10,562 nt of DNA from Anaerolineales bacterium. Its GTDB lineage: Bacteria; Chloroflexota; Anaerolineae; Anaerolineales; Villigracilaceae. Below are positions 1 to 6,204 of the stretch, piece by piece. The notes beneath the pieces are model-generated. The model was given only the letters and a program-made list of their open reading frames with translations. It was not told the origin of the DNA and made no database searches. A program made the position numbers and the translations under genes. Every line of letters starts with the position of its first letter. The stretch's first letter is position 1. The stretch spans positions 1 through 10,562 of the forward strand of contig JADGQD010000055.1 of assembly GCA_017882065.1 (NCBI GenBank). The letters are read 5' to 3'.

Positions 1-819
1 CTGACCTTTGACCAGATCGTGTTCAAAGGTCATCCTTACGCCCGTCCCGATGATGGCTGGCCGGAGACGATCCAGGCAATCACCCGCGACGACCTGGCAG
101 ACTTCCACCGCATTCATTACGGGCCACGGGGGTTGGTGCTTGCCATCGTCGGTGCGGTCGAGCCGAAAGCCATCGCCGGGCAGATTGCAAAGGTACTTGG
201 CGATTGGGCCAACCCGTCCCAGCCGGAACTGCCTGCGCTGCCGGAACTCAAACCCCTGAAGAATTCGGTCACCCGAAAGGTCAAAATCCCCGGCAAATCC
301 CAGGCCGATCTCGTCATCGGGACCTCCGGCCCGCGCCGCAAAGACCCGGAGTTTATGCCTGCTTCGCTGGGGAACTCGGTGCTCGGTCAATTCGGCATGG
401 CCGGGCGAATTGGTGAAGTGGTACGGGAAAAATCCGGGCTGGCATACTACGCCTCCTCCTCGCTGAGCGCCGGTATCGGACCTGGAGCTTGGGACGTCAG
501 CGCGGGAGTCAATCCCGGCAATATCCAGAAGACGCGGGACCTGATCTGCAAGGAAATTGCGCGCTTCGTCGAGAAGGGTGTCACCGCCGAAGAACTGGCC
601 GACAGCCAGTCCAATTTCGTCGGCCGGCTGCCGCTCTCGCTGGAATCCAACGCCGGGGTGGTCAACGCTCTGCTGAACATCGAACGCTTTGACCTGGGCC
701 TGGACTATTACCGTCGCTACCCGGGGCTGGTGCGGGCTGTCACACCCGAAGATGTACTGGCAACGGCGTGTAAATACCTGCATCCCGATAAACTGGCGGT
801 TGCGATTGCAGGATCGTGA
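1..819 (+). CDS. M16B family (pitrilysin-type) zinc peptidase, C-terminal part, 5' end outside window
   Basis: The reading frame is open from base 1 and ends at TGA 817-819, leaving about 272 residues. An internal GTG at 19 is not the true start, because conserved family sequence runs upstream of it (LTFDQIVFKGHPYARP at residues 1-16). HPYARP and the following 'ETIQAITRDDLADFHRIHYGP' stretch are the end of the first M16 domain. The second domain carries a characteristic run near residues 135-150, 'GRIGEVVREKSGLAYY', whose Arg142 and Tyr149 correspond to the conserved R/Y substrate-binding pair of M16 C-terminal domains. The HxxEH zinc site belongs to the first domain and lies before the window, so I cannot tell whether this is the catalytic or the inactive subunit. 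M16B proteins are often encoded as adjacent active/inactive pairs. It ends 38 bp before acpS. Confidence 0.9.
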   Translation: MTFDQIVFKGHPYARPDDGWPETIQAITRDDLADFHRIHYGPRGLVLAIVGAVEPKAIAGQIAKVLGDWANPSQPELPALPELKPLKNSVTRKVKIPGKSQADLVIGTSGPRRKDPEFMPASLGNSVLGQFGMAGRIGEVVREKSGLAYYASSSLSAGIGPGAWDVSAGVNPGNIQKTRDLICKEIARFVEKGVTAEELADSQSNFVGRLPLSLESNAGVVNALLNIERFDLGLDYYRRYPGLVRAVTPEDVLATACKYLHPDKLAVAIAGS

Positions 820-857
820 GAAAGTTTATCACGACCTAAGTCGTTACCAGAATAACC

Positions 858-1226
858 ATGGTATTGAAAACCGGAATTGATATCATCGAAATTCCCCGTA
901 TCCAGACGGCGCTTGACCATCACGGTGACCGCTTCCTGCAACGTGTCTTCACCCCGGCCGAGATTGCCGAATGTCACGGACGAACCGATGCGCTGGCCGT
1001 CCGCTTCGCGGCCAAGGAGGCGGCGGTTAAGGCACTCGGAACGGGCATCGGTCCGGTCAGTTGGCGTGAGGTCGAGACGTTGCATAAGCGCAGCGGCGAA
1101 CCGTACCTCGTCCTGCACGGGCGGGCGGAACAGGTGGCAAAATACCTGGGTCTGACCACCTGGGCGGTCAGCCTGAGTCACAGCCGGGATAACGCCATCG
1201 CGGTGGTCGTGGCGGCTGGTGATTAA
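858..1226 (+). CDS. acpS: holo-[acyl-carrier-protein] synthase (4'-phosphopantetheinyl transferase)
   Basis: The 122-residue product has the usual AcpS length and all of its motifs. GIDIIEI at residues 6-12 includes the metal-binding Asp8. RFAAKEAAVKAL at 49-60 includes metal-binding Glu54 and Lys58. SLSHS occurs near residue 105. Family knowledge: AcpS moves the 4'-phosphopantetheine arm from CoA to the conserved serine of acyl carrier protein in the cytoplasm, which activates it for fatty-acid synthesis. The ATG at 858 is chosen because GIDIIEI normally starts within a few residues of the N-terminus. No convincing Shine-Dalgarno sequence precedes it. A short hairpin (ACGAC 831-835 / GTCGT 840-844) lies between the M16 stop and this start. 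The two genes may be cotranscribed, and a hairpin follows the stop. Confidence 0.96.
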   Translation: MVLKTGIDIIEIPRIQTALDHHGDRFLQRVFTPAEIAECHGRTDALAVRFAAKEAAVKALGTGIGPVSWREVETLHKRSGEPYLVLHGRAEQVAKYLGLTTWAVSLSHSRDNAIAVVVAAGD

Positions 1227-1232
1227 TACGAA

Positions 1233-1259
1233 AGTCTCCACGACCCTCGCATGGAGACT
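1233..1259 (+). terminator. Probable intrinsic terminator after acpS
   Basis: An 8-bp perfect stem, AGTCTCCA (1233-1240) and TGGAGACT (1252-1259), encloses an 11-nt loop and is followed by CTTTG. The U-tract is short, so efficiency is uncertain. A second hairpin about 20 bp further on, CCCCCA (1279-1284) / TGGGGG (1294-1299), is followed on the + strand by a T-rich run (1301-1315). It may act as a backup terminator that also separates acpS from the convergent small gene. Confidence 0.55.
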
Positions 1260-1300
1260 CTTTGATTCAGGCAGGATTCCCCCAGACACAGAATGGGGGC

Positions 1301-1543
1301 TTAGTTTTTGTCTTCGGTGCCAATCCACAGGTGGCCCGGCAGGATGGCCCGGTTCGGGCGGACAGTGACCTTTCCGGCACACCCTTCGACCAGGTCGGGG
1401 AACTCGCCCAGCATGGAGGGGTGTACCAGGCACAAGTCCGGGACAAGGCCGTATTTCTGCCGGTAATAATCGGCGGCGCGGTTGACTTTCGCAGTCAGCG
1501 CAGTGCGGGTGTCATTGTCAAACCAAAGCATCCCTACGTTCAT
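1301..1543 (-). CDS. Unrecognised 80-residue protein behind an SOS-box promoter
   Basis: The start is ATG at 1543-1541, chosen because AAGGAG lies 6 nt upstream, the clearest ribosome binding site in the first half of the window. The frame extends upstream to 1591 but without a comparable site. I do not recognise the family. The protein begins MNVGMLWFDND, continues with a charged helix-like segment (about residues 14-31, ending in YYRQKYG), then a short hydrophobic strand-like run PDLCLVHPSML (35-45), and ends in a basic, strand-like segment reading HLWIGTEDKN. It has no signal peptide or membrane helix and is probably cytoplasmic. The gene is monocistronic: acpS converges from one side and the clpC terminator lies upstream. 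A strong promoter overlapped by a LexA-type operator suggests DNA-damage induction (inference). The RBS, promoter and codon-like composition make it likely real. Confidence 0.72.
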   Translation of the reverse strand: MNVGMLWFDNDTRTALTAKVNRAADYYRQKYGLVPDLCLVHPSMLGEFPDLVEGCAGKVTVRPNRAILPGHLWIGTEDKN

Positions 1544-1616
1544 GGCAAACTCCTTGTGGGGCTTTGAGAATTCCCGTGAAAAGAGAACCATCTTTATAGA
1601 TCATCTTTATATATTC

Positions 1617-1630
1617 AGAACTTTTGTTCT
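1617..1630 (-). promoter_or_regulatory. Candidate LexA operator (Gram-positive-type SOS box)
   Basis: The site AGAAC-TTTT-GTTCT is a perfect 14-bp inverted repeat matching the GAAC-N4-GTTC core of Bacillus-type LexA boxes. It begins 7 bp downstream of the -10 element of the small gene, covering the expected transcription start, where a bound repressor would block RNA polymerase. A second, imperfect GAAC-N4-GTGC element (7 of 8 defined bases; + strand 1643-1654) sits between the -35 and -10. That the host LexA uses this motif is inference. Confidence 0.6.
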
Positions 1631-1636
1631 AAAATA

Positions 1637-1665
1637 ATAATAGCACGCATGTTCTGCCAAGTCAA
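1637..1665 (-). promoter_or_regulatory. Sigma-70 type promoter of the 80-residue gene
   Basis: Reading the minus strand, TTGACT (1665-1660) and TATTAT (1642-1637) are separated by exactly 17 bp, which is a near-consensus promoter. Transcription would start near 1630, giving a leader of about 87 nt before the ATG. The leader contains two direct copies of TATAAAGATG (1611-1602 and 1598-1589), 13 bp apart, of unknown role. Confidence 0.75.
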
Positions 1666-1700
1666 GCATTTTTTATTTTTTTTCAAATCCCCTGATTAAC

Positions 1701-1732
1701 AAAAAGGGACGACAGGGTGTACCTGCCGTCCC
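1701..1732 (-). terminator. Intrinsic terminator of clpC
   Basis: On the minus strand, arms at 1732-1722 and 1716-1706 form an 11-bp GC-rich stem (GGGACGGCAGG with CCTGTCGTCCC, one mismatch) with a 5-nt loop, directly followed by TTTTT (1705-1701). It lies 16 bp after the clpC stop codon and isolates clpC from the downstream small gene, which has its own promoter. Confidence 0.88.
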
Positions 1733-1747
1733 AACTTGCTTGTTCTC

Positions 1748-4222
1748 TTACTTCTTGCTTTTTTCGTCTTCTTTCTTCCCCTTCCCCTCTTTCGTCTTGA
1801 ACTCCAATCCACTATCGTCAGCGCTGGTATCCACAAGCACGGACACGCCGCTGGGGATCTTCCCGCCCAGCAATTCCACCGAAAGCGGACTCTCGACGTA
1901 TTTCTGCAGGGCACGCCGCAATGGACGGGCGCCGAAAGCCGGGTCATAACCGGTTTTGGCCAGCCATTTACGGGCCGCAGCACTCATGTCAACTTTGACG
2001 CCAAACTCGCTGAGGCGGTCCTGGATTTCCTTCATTTGCAGGGAAACAATCTGCTCCATCTGCGCAATCGTCAGCGGTGAGAACATAATGATCTCGTCAA
2101 CACGGTTAAGGAACTCGGGTCGGAAGGTACCCTTGAGCGCCTTCTCAATTTTGTCGTGAGTCTCGCGGTCTTCGTCGGTCACGGTCGGCTGGAGGAAGCC
2201 CAGGGTGCCGCCCTTGCGCACGTACTCTGTGCCCAGGTTCGAGGTCATGATGAGCACCGTGTTGCGGAAGTCCACCACATTGCCCTGACCGTCGGTCATG
2301 CGCCCGTCGTCCAGGATTTGCAGGAGCGCGTTCCAGACTTCGGGGTGAGCCTTCTCGATTTCGTCGAACAACAGCACCCGGTACGGGCGGCGGCGGACGG
2401 CTTCGGTCAACTGGCCGCCTTCCTCGTAGCCAACGTATCCGGGCGGCGCGCCGAACAGGCGGGATACCGTGTGCTGTTCGCGGTACTCGGACATATCAAT
2501 CCGCACCAGGGCTTCTTCGTCGTCGAACATGAACCAGGCCAGGGCTTTTGCCATCTCGGTTTTGCCCACGCCCGAGGGACCAATAAAAATAAACGATCCG
2601 ATGGGCCGGGATGGGTCTTTCAGGCCAGAGCGGGCGCGCCGGATGGCGTCCGAAATGGCGTGGATGGCCTCGTCCTGGCCGATGATGCGCTCGTGCAGGC
2701 GCTCTTCCATCTGCAGGAGTTTCGCCGACTCGGTCTCCATCATCTGGTTGACCGGGATGCCGGTCCACTGATGGACAACTTCAGCAATGTCGTTCACGTC
2801 CACCACTTCATCGAGGTGGTGTTCGGATTCCCACTTGTCGCGCTTTTCTTTGAATTCACCTTCCAGCCGCAAGCGGTTGACCTTGATCTCGGCTGCGCGC
2901 TGATAATCGCGGGCGTTGGAGGCGGCGCCTTCTTCGGCCTGCAAATGGTCAATTTCGGTCTTGGCGGCTTTCAATTCGTCCGGCAGGGAGTAAAGCGCCA
3001 CGCGCAGTTTAGCAGCGGACTCGTCCATCAGGTCAATGGCCTTATCCGGCAAATGGCGGTCGGTGACGTAGCGGTCAGCCAGCCGCGCAGCAGCCACCAG
3101 CGCCTCGTCCGAAAAGCGGACTTTGTGATGCGCCTCGTAGCGGTCGCGCAGACCTTGCAGCATTTTAATGGTATTGTCCACACTCGGCTCTTCCACATAG
3201 ATCGGGGCGAAGCGGCGCTCGAGGGCGGCATCTTTCTCGATGTACTTGTGGTACTCGTCCAGCGTGGTGGCGCCGATGCATTGCAACTCGCCGCGTGCCA
3301 GGGCCGGCTTGAGCATATTGGAGGCGTCCATCGCACCCTGCGCAGCCCCCGCGCCAACCACGGTATGCAACTCATCAATCATCAAGATGACTTCCCCAGC
3401 GGAGCGCTGGACCTCTTCGATGGCCGACTTTAAGCGTTCCTCGAACTCGCCCCGGAAGCGCGAACCGGCGATCATCGCACCCAAATCGAGCGAGACCACC
3501 CGCTTGCCGGAAAGGATTTCGGGCACATCGTTAGTGGCGATTTTCTGCGCCAGCCCTTCGACGATGGCCGTTTTGCCGACGCCCGCTTCGCCGATCAGGA
3601 CCGGGTTATTCTTGGTGCGACGGGAAAGGATTTGGATGACACGCATGATCTCATTGTCGCGCCCGATGACCGGGTCCAGCTTGCCTTCACGCGCCAGTTG
3701 GGTCAGGTCGCGCGAATATTTCTCCAGCGTGCGGTAACGCGTCTCGGCCTGTGGGTCGGTGACGCGCTGCCCGCCGCGCAGTTGCATAATCGCATCCTGC
3801 ACCCGTTCACGGGTCAGACCGGCACTTTCGAGAATACGGGCGGCGGAGGTATTCCGTTCGCTCATGATGGCAAGGAAAATGTGTTCTGTTGAGATATATT
3901 CATCCTTCAAGCGGTTGGCTTCCTCATTTGCAAGGTCAATAATACGCTTGACGCGCGGGGTGATGAAAATCTGTCCCGCCCCGCCGCCAAAGATATTGGC
4001 TTTGGGCGTCATACGCAGCGTCTGGTCAAGCCGTTCGGTCAGCGCCTGGGCGTTGATACTCAATTTTTCAAGAATCTGGGGAATCACCCCGCCAGGTTGC
4101 TCAATGAGCGCCAGCAAGATGTGTTCGGTGTCAATCTGGTTGTGACCGTAACGCTGGATGATCTCGGCCGCGCGTTGGGCGGCTTCTTGTGCTCGTTCGG
4201 TAAATCGGTCAAATCGCATCAT
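1748..4222 (-). CDS. clpC: ATP-dependent Clp protease ATP-binding subunit ClpC (Hsp100/AAA+ unfoldase)
   Basis: This 824-residue class I Clp ATPase starts at ATG 4222 because AAAGGA lies 9 nt upstream. An in-frame ATG at 4252 would add 10 residues but has no ribosome binding site. Two Clp-N repeats fill about residues 1-150. The first AAA+ domain has Walker A GEAGVGKT (211-218), Walker B ILMIDE (279-284) and an arginine-finger region LERRF (334-338). The middle region (about 400-475) is short, as in ClpC and unlike the long ClpB coiled coil, with a weak UVR-like segment near 435-450. The second AAA+ domain has Walker A GPSGVGKT (548-555), Walker B VLLFDE (616-621) and sensor-2 GAR (764-766). 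LGF at 674-676 is in the position of the ClpP-docking loop, so it should feed substrates to ClpP. The C-terminus is an unusually lysine-rich tail (809-824). No clpP, ctsR or mcsB is adjacent. Confidence 0.95.
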   Translation of the reverse strand: MMRFDRFTERAQEAAQRAAEIIQRYGHNQIDTEHILLALIEQPGGVIPQILEKLSINAQALTERLDQTLRMTPKANIFGGGAGQIFITPRVKRIIDLANEEANRLKDEYISTEHIFLAIMSERNTSAARILESAGLTRERVQDAIMQLRGGQRVTDPQAETRYRTLEKYSRDLTQLAREGKLDPVIGRDNEIMRVIQILSRRTKNNPVLIGEAGVGKTAIVEGLAQKIATNDVPEILSGKRVVSLDLGAMIAGSRFRGEFEERLKSAIEEVQRSAGEVILMIDELHTVVGAGAAQGAMDASNMLKPALARGELQCIGATTLDEYHKYIEKDAALERRFAPIYVEEPSVDNTIKMLQGLRDRYEAHHKVRFSDEALVAAARLADRYVTDRHLPDKAIDLMDESAAKLRVALYSLPDELKAAKTEIDHLQAEEGAASNARDYQRAAEIKVNRLRLEGEFKEKRDKWESEHHLDEVVDVNDIAEVVHQWTGIPVNQMMETESAKLLQMEERLHERIIGQDEAIHAISDAIRRARSGLKDPSRPIGSFIFIGPSGVGKTEMAKALAWFMFDDEEALVRIDMSEYREQHTVSRLFGAPPGYVGYEEGGQLTEAVRRRPYRVLLFDEIEKAHPEVWNALLQILDDGRMTDGQGNVVDFRNTVLIMTSNLGTEYVRKGGTLGFLQPTVTDEDRETHDKIEKALKGTFRPEFLNRVDEIIMFSPLTIAQMEQIVSLQMKEIQDRLSEFGVKVDMSAAARKWLAKTGYDPAFGARPLRRALQKYVESPLSVELLGGKIPSGVSVLVDTSADDSGLEFKTKEGKGKKEDEKSKK

Positions 4223-4350
4223 AGGTTTCTGTCCTTTTACTGCTTCTTGCATAAATATGTGAGCCTTGAACGATCAAAATACGGGTAATTACAGCTATTT
4301 GGGTTCCAATCTTTGTGCAGTACCCTGTATTCAATCCGTGCAATGAAAGG

Positions 4351-4380
4351 ATTATAACAAAAAGAAAATCAGCAAATCAA
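4351..4380 (-). promoter_or_regulatory. Sigma-70 type promoter of clpC
   Basis: On the minus strand, TTGATT (4380-4375) and a perfect TATAAT (4356-4351) are separated by 18 bp. Transcription would start near 4344, giving a leader of about 120 nt to the preferred clpC start. I found no CIRCE element or CtsR-type heptamer repeat in the leader, so heat-shock control by those repressors is not visible. Confidence 0.7.
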
Positions 4381-4478
4381 CTACAGGTCATAAGAATTCT
4401 ATATGAGTCTGCGTAAATCATCTGCAACGTTTACCTTACATATTACAAACCGGTTAAGCATCGATAACGTCCATCGCC

Positions 4479-4484
4479 TATAAT
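4479..4484 (+). promoter_or_regulatory. Possible -10 element of the small lipoprotein frame
   Basis: A perfect TATAAT at 4479-4484 lies about 23 bp upstream of the AGGAGG at 4507-4512. No good -35 hexamer is present at normal spacing; the best is TTAAGC at 4454-4459 with a 19-bp spacer. The surrounding region is AT-rich, so a chance match is possible. Confidence 0.3.
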
Positions 4485-4516
4485 ATTGTATATGAGATAT
4501 GGTAATAGGAGGCGAA

Positions 4517-4647
4517 TTGAAGCAATTTGATTTTTAATAATTATTGTCCTGATACTGGTTCTTTCGGCCTGCACGGCCATGCAGAAACAAATTTACGAGT
4601 CTTATCGAGAGTGGAAAATTAATTTTCAAATACAACCCCTCTCCTGA
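4517..4647 (+). pseudogene. Small lipoprotein reading frame interrupted by a frameshift (broken or recoded)
   Basis: AGGAGG (4507-4512) precedes TTG 4517, which opens a 6-codon frame (M K Q F D F) ending at TAA 4535-4537. In the -1 frame, right at the T5 run 4531-4535, translation continues as a long hydrophobic stretch ending in a textbook lipobox, LSAC (LVLSAC, Cys codon 4570-4572). It then runs TAMQKQIYESYREWKINF and stops at TGA 4645-4647. Joined by a -1 shift, or by one lost T restored, the product is about 43 residues with Lys2, a hydrophobic core and a cleavable lipoprotein signal, leaving a mature peptide of about 25 residues. The -1 frame alone has an in-frame TGA at 4528 and no standard start codon. 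It could be a decayed gene, a sequencing slip or programmed frameshifting. No family recognised. Confidence 0.4.
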
Positions 4648-4664
4648 ACAGAGAGGGGTTGTAT
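4614..4664. terminator. Palindrome plus strong 14-bp hairpin between the lipoprotein frame and the GNAT gene
   Basis: Bases 4630-4643 (ending CCCCTCTC) pair perfectly with 4651-4664 around the 7-nt loop CTGAACA. Immediately upstream is a perfect 14-bp palindrome, GAAAATTAATTTTC (4614-4627). There is no long T-tract on the + strand; the minus strand continues with TTTGAAAATT. It may end the lipoprotein transcript or block read-through in both directions. Its right arm overlaps the -10 box of the next gene. Confidence 0.5.
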
Positions 4665-5675
4665 AATACCTGCATAGCTGCCATTGCCACTCCCCTCCTT
4701 GTCAGAATTCCTCAGTTGCGTCCGCTCAACATCGTGCGCGACCTGCCGGGTGTTGCCGACCTCGTCGAGAAATGCTTCGCCGATACAATGGACGCCGACG
4801 GCCGCACTTACATCCAGCAGATGCGCCGCGCCGGGCAGGATAACGTCTTCCTGCGCTGGGCGAGTAGTGCCGTTGAGACGGCCTCCATGCCGCTTTCCGG
4901 CTACATCTGGGAAGAGAAAGGGGATATTATCGGCAACGTCAGCCTGATCCCCTATCGCCATGCCCGGAAAAAATACTATCTCATCGCCAACGTCGCCGTC
5001 CGTCCGGAATATCGAAACAGGGGCATCGGGCGCGCTCTGACGGTCGCTGCCATGCAGCATGCCAAACAACGCCGCGCCGACGAGACCTGGCTGCATGTGC
5101 GTGATGACAACCCGGGAGCGATTGAACTCTACCGTTCCCTGGGGTTTGTCGATGTCACCCGCCGGACAACCTGGCAAGCCCAACCAGACCGGAACGCCAG
5201 CGCCGGGAGCCTCGGCATCGTTGTTACAAGACGCGCCGCCCGCGACTGGCCCGCTCAGGAAACCTGGCTGCGCCGCCTCTATCCGGACCTGCTGACCTGG
5301 TACCAGCCCATGCCCTGGAACTCCCTGCGCCCCGGGCTTGGACCGGCGCTCTACCGCTTCATGTCAGATTATGATGTCCGCCACTGGGTGGCCCGCACAG
5401 ACAGCATCTCATCTGCGGTAGTGAGTTGGCAAGCGATGGCGGGGCGCACCAACCGGCTTTGGATTGCCGTCCCCCCGGAGGGCAACGAGGACATTCTGAC
5501 CGCACTCCTGCTGCATGCCCGTCACGAATTATTCTGGCGGGAGAAGATCAGTCTGGATTTTCCTGCCGGGCAATACAACACATCCATCGAAGCGGCAGGC
5601 TTTCATCCACACCGCACGCTGCTGTGGATGAAAAGCAATGAAACCTCGCCGGATGAAAACCGTAAGTCTATCTGA
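4659..5675 (+). CDS. GNAT family N-acetyltransferase, two-domain
   Basis: From TTG 4659 the frame encodes 338 residues. The first half carries a GNAT fold: a strand 'YYLIANVAV' followed by the acetyl-CoA pyrophosphate-binding motif VRPEYRNRGIGRAL (R/Q-x-x-G-x-G/A form) and then DNPGAIELYRSLGF, all within about residues 105-163. The second half (about 185-325) has a similar length and a final AAGFHPHRTLLWMK that resembles a degenerate second GNAT domain. Such enzymes transfer an acetyl group from acetyl-CoA to an amine; the substrate here is unknown. The start is doubtful: there is no ATG, and TTG 4659 lies inside a hairpin arm. ATA 4674, in frame and 6 nt after a TATAAT box, would give a leaderless protein beginning (M)AAIATPLL. 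Later options are TTG 4716 and GTG 4734. The gene is probably cotranscribed with the downstream membrane protein. Confidence 0.85.
   Translation: MYNTCIAAIATPLLVRIPQLRPLNIVRDLPGVADLVEKCFADTMDADGRTYIQQMRRAGQDNVFLRWASSAVETASMPLSGYIWEEKGDIIGNVSLIPYRHARKKYYLIANVAVRPEYRNRGIGRALTVAAMQHAKQRRADETWLHVRDDNPGAIELYRSLGFVDVTRRTTWQAQPDRNASAGSLGIVVTRRAARDWPAQETWLRRLYPDLLTWYQPMPWNSLRPGLGPALYRFMSDYDVRHWVARTDSISSAVVSWQAMAGRTNRLWIAVPPEGNEDILTALLLHARHELFWREKISLDFPAGQYNTSIEAAGFHPHRTLLWMKSNETSPDENRKSI
4662..4667 (+). promoter_or_regulatory. -10 element directly upstream of the GNAT gene
   Basis: A perfect TATAAT is followed by 6 nt and then an in-frame ATA codon (4674-4676). The spacing equals that of leaderless promoters elsewhere in this window. 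No -35 hexamer is recognisable at 4639-4644, which lies inside the hairpin. Confidence 0.4.
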
Positions 5676-5693
5676 AGCGATAAGAAAAAAACA

Positions 5694-5720
5694 CCCCGTC
5701 CGAGAACCGGGACTACCCCG
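5694..5720 (+). repeat. Dispersed 27-bp GC-rich repeat, copy A (intergenic)
   Basis: CCCCGTCCGAGAACCGGGAC continues with TACCCCG. It differs from copies B and C by one base (GAG for GGG). It sits between the GNAT stop and the ribosome binding site of the membrane protein gene. Confidence 0.85.
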
Positions 5721-5733
5721 CAAGGAGGTCGAA

Positions 5734-6129
5734 ATGAAATTTATCATACGTCTGGCGATTAACATGGTGGCGTTATACGTTGCCATCGTCCTTTTGCCAA
5801 AATACATTCTCTATCAAGGTAATTGGATAGACATTATCTGGCTGGCTCTGATCTTCGGCCTGGTCAATGCCATCCTGCGTCCGCCCTTCAAGGCGCTATC
5901 CTGCCTTCTCATCGTCCTGACCCTGGGCCTGTTCACCTTGGTCATCAACACCCTGCTCTTCGCTCTGACCGGCTGGGTTGGTTCCCAATTTGGTGTTGGC
6001 TTCGAGTTGGCCGCTCCGTGGTTCTGGAGCGCTTTCCTCGGATCGCTGGTCACCACTGCGGTCAGCCTGGTGCTCAGTCTGATTTTGCGGAATGAGTTGA
6101 AGGGCCGTCGACTCAAGAAGCACGATTAA
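5734..6129 (+). CDS. YvlD/DUF360 family small membrane protein ('phage holin family 4')
   Basis: The 131-residue product starts at ATG 5734, preceded by a strong AAGGAGG 6 nt upstream. The frame is open further upstream, but that part would run through the repeat and the GNAT stop region and has no family similarity. Hydrophobic segments lie at about 5-22, 32-47, 54-80 (long, probably two passes or a re-entrant pair) and 95-118, followed by a basic tail (GRRLKKHD). The signature 'GLVNAILRPPFKAL...LTLGLFTLVINTLLFALTG' at 42-80 is diagnostic of PF04020, named phage holin 4_2 in databases. Most members are chromosomal, of unknown function, and in Bacillus are linked to envelope stress. This is a cytoplasmic-membrane protein, and nothing else here suggests a phage. 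It starts 58 bp after the GNAT stop, probably in the same transcript. Confidence 0.9.
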   Translation: MKFIIRLAINMVALYVAIVLLPKYILYQGNWIDIIWLALIFGLVNAILRPPFKALSCLLIVLTLGLFTLVINTLLFALTGWVGSQFGVGFELAAPWFWSAFLGSLVTTAVSLVLSLILRNELKGRRLKKHD

Positions 6130-6137
6130 AGCAAACG

Positions 6138-6204
6138 GGCGGATCGCTCCGCCTCGACAGATCAAAGCGCAGGGGCATGTCTCGGCATGCCCCTGCTTTG
6201 TTTT
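6138..6204 (+). terminator. Intrinsic terminator after the YvlD-like gene
   Basis: The main hairpin has an 11-bp perfect stem, GCAGGGGCATG (6169-6179) and CATGCCCCTGC (6186-6196), with a 6-nt loop, followed by TTTGTTTT (6197-6204). A smaller hairpin, GGCGGA (6138-6143) / TCCGCC (6148-6153), precedes it. It also separates this transcript from the convergent glycerate kinase gene, whose stop codon begins at the last T. Confidence 0.87.

Noticed and set aside
717..1433. 238-codon minus-strand frame across acpS and the M16 end
   Set aside because: It overlaps the clear acpS gene and its terminator; the product is low-complexity and Arg/Pro-rich, typical of a shadow frame.
2156..3433. Long open frame (425 codons) on the + strand opposite clpC
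   Set aside because: It is the antisense of strongly conserved ClpC motifs, has no RBS or recognisable protein features, and such frames are expected opposite GC-biased genes.
4223..4252. Ten-residue N-terminal extension of ClpC from ATG 4252
   Set aside because: It has no ribosome binding site, and ClpC proteins normally begin close to the FDRFTERAQ segment, which follows the well-placed AAAGGA and ATG 4222.
5638..5733. In-frame upstream extension of the YvlD-like gene from ATG 5638
   Set aside because: It would overlap the GNAT gene and read through repeat copy A, whereas ATG 5734 has an excellent Shine-Dalgarno sequence and gives the family's normal length.
5734..6129. Prophage remnant suggested by the 'phage holin family' label
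   Set aside because: YvlD/PF04020 proteins are mostly chromosomal; no endolysin, structural or integrase gene is nearby.
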